Positions 39,832 through 51,272 of a stretch of 64,000 nt of DNA are shown one piece after another. Source of the DNA: Lepidostoma basale (lineage: Eukaryota; Arthropoda; Insecta; Trichoptera; Lepidostomatidae); NCBI GenBank assembly GCA_022606425.2, contig JAHDVF020001348.1, positions 117,001 to 181,000 on the forward strand. The letters run 5' to 3'. The notes under the pieces were generated by a model. That model was not told the origin of the DNA, made no database searches, and saw only the letters and a program-made list of their open reading frames with translations. The translations under genes and the position numbers were made by a program. Every line of letters starts with the position of its first letter. The stretch's first letter is position 1.

Positions 39832-40075
39832 TACTTTTACTTATATGATAGACGTCGATCTCCGAGGAAACCGCGTTCAGCAGACTAATTGCTCTTTCCA
39901 CCGGTGTCACCAGAGGCAGGTTGGTTCTGGCGGCCGGTAGGTAAAAGAGTCTGTGCTCTCAGTGTCGGAGATATCCATCAAGGACAAAAAGACCAACATC
40001 TTCCAGCACGGCCGAGTTCTCGAAAAATCCCCCGATTAATCTAAATAAATGGGTTTTCATTTTTTTTACCATACT

Positions 40076-40925
40076 TATTATACAAAAACCGGTGTCCAGC
40101 TATTTCGAATAATACCATTTTAGGAGTATTATAACAATAAGCAACATTTAGAGCGGGAGTTCAAGCGTTGGGTGCCTACCTGTTGAATATTATGTAAAAA
40201 TGGCGGCAACCTTTTGCAGTGGCAACCCCGAATAAATCAGCGCGCGCCATTGTTCCAAGTTTGAAATTCGCGATCACGCCGCTTTTGTTTTCCCGCTCTC
40301 TTTTGACGTTTGCGCGGCGCGTTCAGCGGTCCTTAGATGGACCAAATCTATGATCTCTTTCTAGCCGTAAAGCGCATATAATATTAAGTGGAATATTGCG
40401 TAAGGCGAGCGCACCTGGAGAGCAGGTCCATATATTGAACCAGCTTCCGGAACGGGCTGAAATAAAATGAGATTATCGCTTAATGAGACCGTCGCATTCA
40501 CTGTATAACACTTTGATACTTTAACCCCGCGACTACAATGTATGTTTCATAACAAATCTAATAATCTACCTAACATGAATTAGCTGTAAATACTCGTACA
40601 TTGCAACCAAGAAGTATACAAATTGAGATATGTTAGAACACTATTTAGAAAGAAAAAAATATTATATAATTGTACTCATTTACACATTTATAATCTCAGT
40701 ACAAGGGCGGAGTAGAGAAGAGTTGTCGCTATGTCCCAGGGACCGAAGAAACAGAGAGGATGAGGTTCATCCGTAGGTGCAGAATGTCCCTGTCATTCTA
40801 GAATAGGACTATTTAGCCATATCAGGTGGCACAGAAGAGAGACCTAGATATTTGTGTTCCTTATGCTCGTACCCACGGGCAATGGGCATTATAATCCAAT
40901 GATTCAAAAAGGTTCGAACAGTATT
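40076..40925. other. unique sequence with GC-rich block
   Basis: 40140-40480 is GC-rich for this window (GCGCGCGCCATTGTTCC, TTTGCGCGGCGCGTTCAGCG). It could be a promoter region, but no transcript structure could be drawn. The rest is plain. Confidence 0.35.
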
Positions 40926-41135
40926 ACCAAATATTATTATTATTATTATTATACATATTTTTTAAACACTTAAACCAAGGATTTAAATCAATGATATTAG
41001 AATTTATTTTAACAATGCAGAAAAAACAAGCAGAAAATAGCTCATTATTATGAAGAAGGAATCTGGTCGTATCCAAGTTTGAACCCATGTCCCCTGGATC
41101 AGGAGCCAAGCGTTCTATCCCCTAGACCACCACCC
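40926..41135 (-). mobile_element. SINE-C (second tRNA-derived family)
   Basis: Minus strand head: GGTGGTCTAGGGGATAGAAC, GCTTGGCTCCTGATCC, CATGGGTTCAAACTTGGATA, with tRNA-like A box (TGGTCTAGGGGATAG) and B box (GGGTTCAAA). The body includes TTCATAATAATGAGCTATTT, and the tail is (AAT)n. Confidence 0.8.
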
Positions 41136-41139
41136 GATT

Positions 41140-41580
41140 AAAATTATGTTAAGTTTTTTTATAATTAAATCAATTATGGGTGTGATTAATGTTCATGATG
41201 ATGCTATACAATGTTAGGCTTATGGAGATTATCATTATGTTCCCTTATGTGTTAACAGTATGAGATACATTTTGTGAATCCTGCCAGCAATTCGACTAGC
41301 GCATATCATGATTTTTGGATTCTTTTCTTATGGGATATAATAAATTAATGAATTAAAGTACAATCCGTGCTGATTAATGTCCATTTATCGTCTTGTTGGG
41401 CACTTAACCCGCCCAACGGTGCGAGACACTGCCCAACGTCGTGAAACTAGCCAACAGATTTAATTATCCGCTACCATTAAAAATAACTACAATGGCTATA
41501 ATTTACATATTAAAAAAACGGTATATTTCAAGCAACGATGTTCTGTGTATAATATAATCTATAATATATAGTTAGTTAGA
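41140..41580. other. spacer
   Basis: No frame or repeat recognised; one short block CCCGCCCAACGGTGCGAGAC at 41409. Confidence 0.4.
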
Positions 41581-41585
41581 AAGTT

Positions 41586-42050
41586 TCAATCCCGGGATTG
41601 GTTTGCTGAAATTTCTTCTATTCTTCTCTTCCATTCTTCCCTGTCTTGTGCAGCTCTTTTGAAATCTGCATTTGATGAGCAGCGCACGTCCACCAACAGG
41701 TCCTCCAGGTAATCTCGGCGTGGGCGACCCCTAGAGTTTGTCCCCTCAGTCATACCCTCCATTATGGCATGCAAGAAACCTTCTTGACGTATTACATGGC
41801 CGATCCATCTTGCACGCTTTTCGGACAAGGTCCTGATCAGGTGTTTTCCTCCTTCGATTCCTTGAAGAACTTCCTCATTCGTGATGTGGTCTCTCCAGGA
41901 AATTCCTAATAGTCTTCTATAGGACCACATCTCAAAAGCCTCTAGTCTCCGCTTATCTCTTTCGGATAGGCACCATGTCGCGCAGCCGTACATCAAGATA
42001 CTCCATACATAGGTCTTGATGAGGAGTATTCTCAGTTTTAGGTCTATATT
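41586..42050 (-). mobile_element. non-LTR LINE fragment, 136-codon open frame
   Basis: MMYGCATWCLSERDKRRLEA, FEMWSYRRLLGISWRDHITN, RARWIGHVIRQEGF, GRPRRDYLEDLLVD, then a stop: thumb and C-terminal region of a reverse transcriptase. Among the least decayed frames here. Confidence 0.8.
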
Positions 42051-42119
42051 ATTTGATTATATTATTTTCGACCTTTTATTAAATGCAAGCCTAGCCTGAT
42101 GTATACGGCTGTCGATCTA

Positions 42120-42580
42120 ATAAAATATATATTATATAAATCTACATAAAATATATAATATATAAAACAAAGTTGTGTTTGTTACACCAATTACAACTCA
42201 ATAACGGCTGAACCGATTTTGATGATCTTTGATTTGTTGGATTTGTCTCGGTCCCGATTAGCAGAATAACTATTCAAATATCGTCAAAAAATCAACCCAA
42301 GTGCATCCTATCCAGCAAATATAATAATTTAACAGAAAGCAGTCCAACAATCGATTCGCTTCAAGGGATTTGCTTTAGCAAATCCCTTGCTGCCATGTGA
42401 ATTACATTCATATCAATGGAGTTAAAATATTTTTCACTTTGATTTTTACACATTTATTGAACTTAATACAGTATTCATTTTAACTTAATAAATAACTGAA
42501 TTTAATTCAACTATTAAGTTAACACAACATTTATTGATTCTGATGTGGTACGAAGTTTACCGGGTCAGCTAGTATTAAAT
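42120..42580. repeat. dispersed repeat ending in CTAGCTGACCCGGTAAAC
   Basis: Contains AACGGCTGAACCGATTTTGA and ends GGTACGAAGTTTACCGGGTC, AGCTAGTA. Phrases of this kind are common in insect dispersed repeats, but I cannot name the class. Confidence 0.45.
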
Positions 42581-42599
42581 ATATTCTAAAACAATAAGA

Positions 42600-43140
42600 G
42601 ATCTAGCCTTAAAACTGTTATTAGAAACAAAAATGTATATATGAAAGCAAAAATGGCCGTTCACAATGGAGTTCAAGTTCCAACCCTTATGCATGGAAGC
42701 GAAGCATGGAACTAACAGAAGAAGTATAAGAGCAAAATAAATGCGGTAGAAATGAGATCCCTTAGACGTATGTGTGCTATAACGATGTTCATTAGAGTTT
42801 CAAATGCTGATATTAGGAAGTAATGTAGAGCGGAAAAAAATATTATGAACAAACCTATGAAAGGATCACTGCGTTGGTTTGGTCACATGGAACGTATGGG
42901 TGAAGAAAGAACGGTTAAGAAAGTATACGTCAATGAAATGAATGGAGTACAGTGTCGAGGAAGACTATAACTGAATGTCGGCCACGTGAGGAGCCGGAGA
43001 AATCGACGCGCGTGCATGACACGATGTATGAATGTTGAGAAATCTAGAGAAATATCTCAGAAAAGAAAAGTGTGCTAGTACATTATTTTTGCCTACACCT
43101 TCGGGGAGACGATGTACGGGCTACTTAGTTAGTTTTTTTT
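42600..43140 (+). mobile_element. LINE-A, decayed
   Basis: ATGGCCGTTCACAATGGAGT, GCGAAGCATGGAACT, GGATCACTGCGTTGGTTTGG and CGTGCATGACACGATGTATG follow the LINE-A order, with stops in all frames. Confidence 0.75.
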
Positions 43141-43186
43141 TTTCATTATTTATAATACCGAGTACCTACCTAGTACCCTAAAAGAA

Positions 43187-43457
43187 CATTATGTGTTAAA
43201 TTATTTTTATGTGTTATTTTATTTTATATCATTGCGTTTTGTATAATTTGTTTTAGATTTTTTATATAGACGTTGAATGATTGAAGTGTGCGCGGGAGAT
43301 GCCTATTGGTGGCGATGAGGTTCGCAACCCATCACACCGCGTCTCTCGCGTTGGCGAAAAGAGAAGAATGGAGTGCAGCATCGATTAAAGTGTTGCAGTC
43401 CATTCTTTCTGTCTACCCTTTCGGGGAAACGGCGTGATGGTTAGTTAGTTAGTTAGA
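43187..43457 (+). mobile_element. SINE-B
   Basis: GTGTGCGCGGGAGATGCC, GGTTCGCAACCCATCACACC, TACCCTTTCGGGGAAACGG and a TTAG tail. Confidence 0.75.
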
Positions 43458-43494
43458 GTACCTACAATGAAATTTCAAATTTATAAAAACTAAA

Positions 43495-44270
43495 ACTAAC
43501 TAACCATCACGCCATTTCCCCTGAGGGGTAGGCAGATAGGATGGATCGCCACAATGCTCTGTCCTGGCATACCTCTCGAGCTTCCTCTACATTCATACAT
43601 CGTACCATGATGCACGTCGATTATTCCGACTTCGAATGTGGCCGCCTTTTAGTAATTAATTAATTTGGTCATGCCATGTTTTCATCGGTCGTCCTCGGCT
43701 TCTTTTTCCACTCACGCTGTTTGTGTACAGCTTTTTAACCATTCTATTCTCATCCATTCGTTCCATATGTCGACCTTCGTGGCCAAATGGTAAGTGTATT
43801 GACTGCCACCCCGAGGGTTTCGGGTTCGATTCCCGGCGAGGGCAGTGTGATTGTCACATTGTCTTTGGTCTGGTGTAGAATTCACGTGACAATAAAATTT
43901 GCGATAGATTAGCCACCTATTACATGTCACGAGAATCACTATGATAGCTATAAATAATACCCTTTATATCGATTTGGCTCATGCTGTCATGATTTAAATA
44001 GCGATTCAACAAAATAATAATAATATGCCCAAACCATCTCAGGGATCCTTTTTTTAATTTTATGCAGTCATCTGCCTTACATTTCTATCTTATTTCATCG
44101 TTCGGTATTCTATCATACAACGTTTTCCCGCACATTCTTCTTAGTGATCTCATTTCTACGGCGTTTATCTTGCTTTCATCCTTTGGCCAGCTCCAAGCTT
44201 CACTTCCATACATGAGGGTTGGCACTAGAACTCCATTGTGTACTGCCATCTTTGCTTCTGTGGATATATT
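43495..44270 (-). mobile_element. LINE-A split by SINE-A
   Basis: The two parts (43495-43770 and 44025-44270) read through the join CCATTCGTTCCATATG, CCCAAACCATCTCAGG when the SINE is taken out. Confidence 0.8.
43771..44024 (+). mobile_element. SINE-A inserted in LINE-A
   Basis: CGACCTTCGTGGCCAAATGG, TGACTGCCACCCCGAGGG, GGTTCGATTCCCGGCGAGGG, body and AATAATAAT tail. ATATG occurs at both borders. Confidence 0.88.
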
Positions 44271-44289
44271 TCAAATTTATAAATCTTTA

Positions 44290-44650
44290 GATTTCTTATT
44301 ATTATAGAATGACAATAACAATCGTTGCTCACGTGCCTCCCTATTCACCCTTCGCGGATAGCATCTTCTAAAACGTCTTCTTCTTCTTTCCGTGCCGGTC
44401 TGCTGGTCCGGGGTAATTAGTCCGGCGGATGTGTTATGAAGAAAGCGCGCGTGCGCACACCGTGCTAGACTCTTGCGGGGCATTAATCATAGGCGAAACA
44501 TGTGTGCTGCTGTTTGCTGGAATTAAAAACCACATCACGAAAAGGGGCTCTCTTAAAAATATTACAAGTTTTTACAACAATAAAAAAATGTTGGTAAGAA
44601 AGCGAAATTTGAGAATCCGGTGTGTCTTAACTGATATGTAAAATAAGTAT
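44290..44650. other. unassigned sequence
   Basis: Includes a GC-richer block (GAAGAAAGCGCGCGTGCGCA at 44440) and GGCGAAACATGTGTG, a variant of the Penelope/M2 motif. No gene. Confidence 0.35.
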
Positions 44651-44994
44651 TACTAGTTGCAACCCGTAAAATATAATATTCACGGAAGTAAAAATGTTCT
44701 AACTCTTTGGTTCTCTTCTTTATACTTTTCCTTTTTTCTGTTATGGTGCATTCTCCAGCTAATTTTCAATTTTTCAATTTATTTTAATTTTTTAAATCAT
44801 AAACATTACAGTATATAACCAAAGCGCTAATGACTATACAGGTAGGATACAAAAACACCAAAAAAACTATTTTAAACAGTAAATACAATTATGAAATTTA
44901 AAAATTACAATACAAACAATAGACAAAAACCCAAAAAATAGATAATTAAAAATTAATACCAAATAAGTAATTAGAAACAATAAGAAGAACATCA

Positions 44995-45205
44995 CATTAT
45001 TTAAGAGATAGATGTTTTCTGAAGGTAGCCTCACTATCGTGGAAGATGTCCACATCCGAAGAGATGCGGTTTAGAAGGATTATTGCCCTGCCCACGGGCG
45101 TAATGTAAGTCTCGTGTTGATGGGGGTTGGCCTAGGGATTGTATAAGCGAAGCTGACGAAAGGGCACCGCTGCGTCCTATAACAGCTTCGGGTAAGCGGT
45201 GGGTA
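44995..45205. mobile_element. Jockey-like 3' fragment joined to dispersed repeat
   Basis: 44995-45095 (-) is a diverged relative of the Jockey-like end (minus FHDSEATFRKHL). 45095-45205 (+) matches the repeat at 2400-2500 (GAAGCTGACGAAAGGGCACC, CTATAACAGCTTCGGGTAAG). Confidence 0.6.
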
Positions 45206-45359
45206 AACTTCTATGTCTTTATTTAACTGTATGTTTGTTCATTTGAATGTGTATTATCAATCACTGTATGTTACCCTACAATAAATAAAATATACACTTG
45301 GTTCACTATACAATCGTAATCAGTAATAAGATTTAACTTTTTATGTAAATCTTGATGTA

Positions 45360-45615
45360 AAATTTAAAAAGGATCCCTGAGATGGTTTTTGCATATGGAA
45401 CGAATGGACGAGAGAAAAGTGGATAAAATGTTGTATACAAGCAGTGTGAGTGGAAAGAGAAGCCATGGGAAACCAAGGAAAACAAGCCATGACCAAATTA
45501 ATCAAATACTAAGTCGGAAAAATCGACGAGCGTACATGTTACGATGTAGAGGAAGCTAGAAAGATATGTTAGGATAGAGCAGTATGGCGGTCCATCCACT
45601 CTACACAGTTAGTTA
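45360..45615 (+). mobile_element. LINE-A 3' end
   Basis: GAACGAATGGACGAGAGAAA, AAACAAGCCATGACCAAATT and CAGTTAGTTAGTT tail; frames are broken. Confidence 0.65.
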
Positions 45616-45659
45616 GTTGGATATGTAAATATTTTTTTGTCACACACGTTAAAAAATCA

Positions 45660-46190
45660 CAATTCTTCCTCAGCCTATTCCCGTCCACTTCTGGACAAAG
45701 GCCACCTCCATTTGCTTCCATGTCACTCTGTCTTATGCAGACTGCATCCAGGTTATTTCGATATGTCTTTTGAGATCATCCTTCCACCGTAGTTGCGGTC
45801 GCCCTGCACTTCTCTTTGCCGTCCACGGTCTCCAATTCATCAGTCTTCTTGTCCATTTTTCGTCTGAGCTTCTGGTTACGTGACCGTCTCATTGTCATTT
45901 TAGAGTCGCCACCAGGTGGATAATGTCAACGACCTTTTTTTTCTCTCACCGTATCGTTTCTGACTTTGTCTCTTAGGCTTATTCCTAACATGGCTCTTTC
46001 CATGGGTCTTTTGGTCACTCATAGTTTCTCGGTACTTTGTTTGGACGATGTTACAGTTTCAAGACCATAAGTGACAGAACACAGGCTTCATAAGCTTTTC
46101 ATTTCAGGTTGATCGGTATTTTCCGGTTTTTAAGGATGTAACCCATTTTTCCGAAAGCTGTCCAGCTTAGTCCAATTTTTCTCTTGAGCT
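45660..46190 (-). mobile_element. RTE-like LINE fragment
   Basis: Complement of the region seen at 52380-52870 (TAACCCATTTTTCCGAAAGC, CTTTCCATGGGTCTTTTGGT). Minus residues include FGKMGYILKNRKIPIN. Confidence 0.7.
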
Positions 46191-46389
46191 CTGCGGTTTG
46201 GTTATCTCGACCCAATCGACCCCGTCGATCGCCCAAAATTGTTATCCTTTTGTTTTTCACACTACTGCCATAATATTCAGAATAAAATTCAATATAATCG
46301 TAGGGTTGAAACATAAAAAAATAAATATTAATACTATTAACACGTAATGTTTATATTATATATAGTGAATAATATTCATTAATAATATT

Positions 46390-46449
46390 CGGTAGTTTCT
46401 ATACGAGGCACATAGTATACAAAATAATATTTCGTATAGAAACTACCGA
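46390..46449. repeat. 17-bp arm hairpin
   Basis: CGGTAGTTTCTATACGA (46390-46406) and its complement TCGTATAGAAACTACCG (46433-46449). A GC-richer stretch with CGAGCAATGGACGGAATGCA follows to 46620. Confidence 0.65.
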
Positions 46450-46819
46450 AGTAGAGTACTTGCCAACTACGCGTGTACAGTCGGAATAGAATGTTACGGT
46501 TGGGCGGGTGTGAGGTCGTGTGTGTACAGTAATACGGGTCAGTCGCTCCGCGAGCAATGGACGGAATGCAAGGCGCTCGGTGTGCGCTCCTTCCACCATT
46601 GTGCGATATGGAAACCAGATTATTACTAGGAGATATTTAATTAACGTTAATAATCATGTTTCCTCCATTTTCGTACAAGGAAAAAGGTAATTTTTGAGCT
46701 TTCAAGCGGAGAATGTACCACGTATGCACATATGTAATTATTTTCCACAATATATTATATTAGACTCGTACGTAATAACTTTACGAATTTATAATTGTTT
46801 CCTTTTTAAACTTTTCTTT

Positions 46820-46990
46820 ATCCAATGGAGGCCTAGGATACAGAAAATAGGTGTCGAGTGGCCACCTAAAAGTCTGACGACATTGCCAACATAGTTGGAA
46901 CGATCATGATGCGGAAGGGACAAGGCAGGGACGAGTGGAGAAAAACGGAAGACACCTGTATCCAACAGTTGAGAAAAGAAGGCTGGAAAA
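46820..46990 (+). mobile_element. LINE family D 3' fragment
   Basis: CAATGGAGGCCTAGGATACA, GTGGCCACCTAAAAGTCTGA and an AGAAGAAGAAG tail; compare 25775. Confidence 0.5.
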
Positions 46991-47089
46991 GAAGAAGAAG
47001 TCAGTCTGCTTTTTTCGGTGTCATGTCAGGACCGTTATAACTCGAAGCTAGTCGAAACTGAAAATAAATATGAAAAATAATTTCAACTA

Positions 47090-47775
47090 TTGATAAACTT
47101 ATGGCGTTGACGTCTATATTGACATATGGCACTGAGACCAGAACGGATACCACAATAACTAATCCTAAGATGCGGATGGTAGAGATGCAGACGCTAAGGA
47201 CTATAGCAGGCAAGATTCCTCGAGATAGGAACACGGTTATTCGCGAAATCTGAAAGGTGGGAGATATTGTCAGTAGAGACAGACAAGTCAGAAGACACTT
47301 GAATGCGCACGTGCAGAGGATGGATCACACCAGACTCCTGCTGGCTACCATCCCCCCGAAAGATCATCAAAAAGATTGAGAGATAGATTAGAGTCAACTT
47401 CCGAAGGGAGGCCATACTGACAACAGATACAGACAAAGGGTCTAAAACCTAGGTTCTCAAAGTGGGCGATATCGCCCCCTTGTGGGCGTTTGAGACTTTC
47501 AGGGGGGCAGTAGAAGACCCAGAAAAAATATAGAGCGTGGGCAGATAAAAAAATAAAGTCTAAAAACATTAAAAAAACACGCTAATCACGTAGGTACCAA
47601 TAAAGCAAATTAAACTTAAATATTGGTTTATTTTGTTATTGTACGTATTGTAATCATTTTCCCATATTTGGAATAACTTTTATGGGAGGGGGGCGTTGAA
47701 CGTTTATTTTTCTTGTAAAGGGGGCGGTGGCCCAGAAATGATTAGAAACCTATGGTCTAAAAAGAGAAGAAGAAG
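47090..47775 (+). mobile_element. RTE-B fragment split by a hAT MITE
   Basis: ALTSILTYGTETRTDTTITN, MRMVEMQTLRTIAGKIPRDR-like residues, then a decayed 3' end whose AGAAGAAG tail resumes after the MITE. Confidence 0.7.
47448..47754. mobile_element. hAT-type MITE with 8-bp target duplication
   Basis: Flanked on both sides by GTCTAAAA. Ends CCTAGGTTCTCAAAG and, inverted, CATAGGTTTCTAATCATT; GGGGGCG blocks are mirrored inside. 307 bases, no frame. Confidence 0.8.
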
Positions 47776-48299
47776 GAGTTTGATTTGCTTACCGTCGCTA
47801 GTTGAATACAATTCTCAGAGCATATTATTGTCGGAACAATGGACAATTCAATTAGGAAATTGCACTCCAGGAGCGGTGGAGGTAGCGGAAGCTACATACT
47901 TGAGGAGGTTGAGAGCCAACAACGAACGTAACGATAATGAGTACGTAGTTGTTGTGCATACTAATTTGATGTTTATACTACCATAAAGCACCAATAGACG
48001 CGCATCGCGTGTATGACTACCAATGGTGACATAAAGTTGAACAGAAAATATAAATCAATGAAAATATCCATAAAATCGCTAATCACATATAGTTTGTTTT
48101 TTTAGGGGTTTGGTTTTTAAACTGGCAACATTGTTTTTACGGACTGTAAATTTGATAATTGATAATTGATCTGTAGTCAATACGTTTTGCCATTTTACCC
48201 AGTTGCTCAATAAAGGTGTCGAAAATTGGACTTCACGATTGCGCTTCATTCGAGCTAGCCGTGGCGCTCATATGGAAATATTAGATTTTTTTATGCATT

Positions 48300-48490
48300 A
48301 TATTTGGTCAATTCCTTTTAATCTTTTCTTGAACACCGATATAAAACTCCATATTAAATACTTTATTTTGATTAAACTTATTTTAATAAATTTTATGGAA
48401 GTCAGTTTTTTTGGCGAAATGTGCCATACAACAAGGTTAATCTCACGCACATAAAAAATAATAAAACTTCTAAAAAATAGACATTTTCAT
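48300..48490. mobile_element. foldback MITE M2 remnant
   Basis: AAACTCCATATTAAATACTT and AATAATAAAACTTCTAAAAA, the two outer ends with most of the middle replaced. Confidence 0.5.
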
Positions 48491-48979
48491 AACTATAATA
48501 CTTTGCATAGATTCGTTTTATACATAACCAATCGTTTTTTTATACTAAAATATCTTCACTGAGAAGAAATATCAAAGTGATCTTAATATAAATACAATAG
48601 CGAAAACCCAGATGTCATCAAGAAAGATTACGATAATATATTGAATACAAGAAAATATGCAGTATACAGAATAGTATACATATACATATAGCATATAGAG
48701 TATGTAGTATAGTAAATACTTCGATTCTCTCCGAAAGTATTTTGAAATGCACTCGATGCGCATGCCCGAGAACGTTCTGGATTTTTTTCTGATTATTGTT
48801 GTATGACAGTAGTGAAGAAAACAAATGGAGAACAACTTGGTATTGTTAATCGTGGAAAAAATTAATTAACTTAAAGGTTAGATTTTATAACTAAATAATT
48901 ACGATTGTACAGTGAACCAAGTCTAAAGGGTAGAAAATCTTAACTTCCGAGAGTACTTCACGGGTTGCAACTAGTAGTT

Positions 48980-49430
48980 TAGTATTAAATGAATAGATTA
49001 TATTGTAAAAACATTGTCTTTTTTTATAAACAAATAATGTAAATAATGAACAACTCGTTCAACTTTACGTCCTATCCTCTTTACGTGGTGCGGAGTACCA
49101 ATTAGGTTAATAAGAGCAACAAGATGTGTTCTTCTTCTTCAACTTTCCAATCGTCTAACTCAAATGACACGTCCATAACCACGTGTGTGTGACGGCGGTG
49201 TCACGCCAGATCCTTCGCGGTTCACGTAGCATAGGTCATGCGCAAACCGGATTTTTATACTCCGAGTACAGAATATGACAGCAGACAATAAAGTTTTCAT
49301 ACCAACCCTTTCGTTATTCGTTGTAAGCTCAGTTGCAGTCAACGGTTTTTCTCATTTTATAATTTTTTTAAATTTCATTCTGTTATATATAGTATAAATG
49401 GATGACATTTGGGCGATTTAACTATTCTTC
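48980..49430. other. spacer
   Basis: No recognisable gene or repeat. Confidence 0.4.
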
Positions 49431-49434
49431 ATCC

Positions 49435-50277
49435 ACTCTGCAACTGAATGGTGCGTATGTTGAAATGGTCGACCAATTTAAAATACCTTGGCTGCATTAT
49501 CACTAAAGCCCTTGACCCGGACATTGAAATAAAATTCAGAATTGAAGTTGCACGTGCTGCATTTAATAAAATGAGATGAGAACATTATTTTGCAACGATA
49601 ATCTTAACTTGAAACTCCGACAAAGAATGATTAAATGTTATATATTGTCTGTTCTACTATATGGCTGCGAAAGCTGGACTCTGAAAATGAATGTAATGAA
49701 CGGGTTGGAGATGTGGATTTACCGCAGAATGCTCAGTAATGATAGGGTCAGTAATGCAGACGTACTGCAGAGCGCCAGAGCCAATAGAGAGCTGTTATCA
49801 TGAGTGAAAATTAGAAAGGTCTCATATTTGGGTCAAATCAAATCAGTTTATTTACTCAAAAGACATTACAAACAGCATAAATATTTAAGGCATCTATTGA
49901 GTACAGGTAAGATATTATACACATACAACATAATACCAGGAACGCATTAGTGATGGTTCGACATTAGGAAGACAAGATACTTTCCAAAGTCAAGAGTATT
50001 GGTCCCCTGAACGTACTTTCACTAACATGAAAGACGTCGATCTCCGAGGAGAGCGCGTTCAGCAGACTAATTGCTCTTCCCACCGGTGTCACCAGAGGCA
50101 GAGGTTCATGTGCTAAGGGGAGAAAAATACCACCTCCTTCTCCTGATATTAATGGGTAAAGTGGAGGGACGTCGGGGAGTTGGTAGAAGGCAGCTGTCCT
50201 GGCTGCAGAACATCAAAGAGTGGACAGGAATAACAAGAGTTCAGAACCTGTTCCAAGTGGCGCAGGATGGAGATGCC
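49435..50277 (+). mobile_element. family E LINE, split by a Jockey-like end and fused to SINE-C
   Basis: LNGAYVEMVDQFKYLGCIIT, RMIKCYILSVLLYGCESWTL, LEMWIYRRMLSNDRVSNADV up to ATATTTGGGT (49841). After the Jockey-like insertion it resumes at 50102 with GRRGVGRRQLSWLQNIKEWT and NLFQVAQDGDA. At about 50278 it switches into SINE-C. Confidence 0.8.
49842..50101 (-). mobile_element. Jockey-like 3' end inserted in LINE
   Basis: CAAATCAAATCAGTTTATTT, then TGAACGTACTTTCACTAACA and CACCGGTGTCACCAGAGGCA. The host LINE sequence around it matches the uninterrupted copy at 31311. Confidence 0.85.
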
Positions 50278-50440
50278 TTGGCTCCTGATCCAGGGGACTT
50301 GGATTTGACCCTGGATACAACTAGATTCCTTCTTCATAATAATGAGCTACTTTCTGCTCATATTGAAGATTGCAAAATAATGAATTCCAATATCATTGAT
50401 AAATCTTTAGTGTTAGTCTTAAAAAATATACACAACATGT
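50278..50440 (+). mobile_element. SINE-C body fused to LINE
   Basis: TTGGCTCCTGATCCAGGGGA, then ACAACTAGATTCCTTCTTCA and TAATAATGAGCTACTTTCTG equals the SINE-C copy at 40926 from mid-tRNA onward. The A box is absent. Confidence 0.75.
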
Positions 50441-50794
50441 GTTTGAATGAGTAGCTTAACTGTTCAATGTTTGTTATGTCTCAATTTTCATCATCAGTCA
50501 TTAGTGGTCTAGGGTTGACCATAGGCCTCCCTTCCCGACCTATCCCTCGCCACTCTGTGCCATTGACCTCCTGCCGGGATTTTTGTGGCTGGTTCTCGGT
50601 CGCCACTCCAGGGTTGCCTTGTCTACTGATCATCCCCTGCTTTCACTATATGGCCAACCCAATTTCACCTTAACAAAGCTAGTCTGCATGCTATGACGGC
50701 AATTTTGGCCTTTACTTTGATCCACTCATCGCGTTTCCTGTCTCACAGATTTTTATTCTAAAAAAAATCTACCTAACTGATTAATACTTTTAAG

Positions 50795-51072
50795 AGAACT
50801 AACTAACTAACTAACCATCACTCTGTTTCCCCGAAGGAGTACAAAGAAAGGATGGACCGCCATACTGCTCTGTCCTGACATACCTCTCGAGCTTTTACCG
50901 ACTTCGAATGTGGTCGTCTTTTTGGATTTGATTAATTTGGATATTAATACTATTATAACATTCTTTCCTAGATCTTCCATAGCTACTCTTTCAACTTACA
51001 CTGCTTGTATACAACATCAACTCGTCTTTTTGTTCTATGTTTCCAAACTATCTCAGGGATCCTTTTTTAATT
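50795..51072 (-). mobile_element. LINE-A 3' end, decayed
   Basis: ACTAACTAACTAACCATCAC then TTTCCCCGAAGGAGTAC and CTCGAGCTTTTACCGACTTC. Confidence 0.65.
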
Positions 51073-51131
51073 TAACTGATTATTATTATTATTATTTTTT
51101 ATTATTACTATTATTATTATTGTTATTATTA

Positions 51132-51168
<37 letters not shown>
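51073..51168. repeat. (ATT)n microsatellite
   Basis: About 95 bases of ATT/TTA triplets with a few interruptions, running into a (TAAC)n block. Confidence 0.9.
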
Positions 51169-51170
<2 letters not shown>

Positions 51171-51272
51171 AACTAACTAACTAACTAACCATCACGCCGT
51201 CTCCCCGAAAGGGTGTAGGCAGAAAGAATGGACTGTCACACTTTAACCGATGCGGCACTCCATCCTTCTCTA
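51165..51272 (-). mobile_element. SINE-B truncated by SINE-A
   Basis: Five TAAC repeats, CATCACGCCGTCTCCCCGAA, GCGGCACTCCATCCTTCTC, then a switch to the SINE-A tail. Confidence 0.8.

Larger units (their letters stand above)
38757..40075 (-). mobile_element. Jockey-like element split by two later LINE insertions
   Basis: The 3' end lies at 38757-38885, a 42-base middle piece at 39400-39442 (AAGATACTCTCTTAAGTCAA), and the coding part at 39832-40075 (minus TNLPLVTPVERAI-type residues). The pieces are colinear with the copy at 53893. Confidence 0.75.
44651..48976. mobile_element. large composite bounded by inverted 17-bp ends
   Basis: TACTAGTTGCAACCCGT at 44651-44667 is exactly inverted at 48960-48976. 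Similarity continues inward: CACGGAAGT and CTTTGGTTC on the left, and the block CTTGGTTCACTATACAATCG at 45297 mirrors 48890-48920. TA at the tips would suit Tc1/mariner-type duplication. The interior is filled with later insertions and I found no transposase. Confidence 0.5.
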
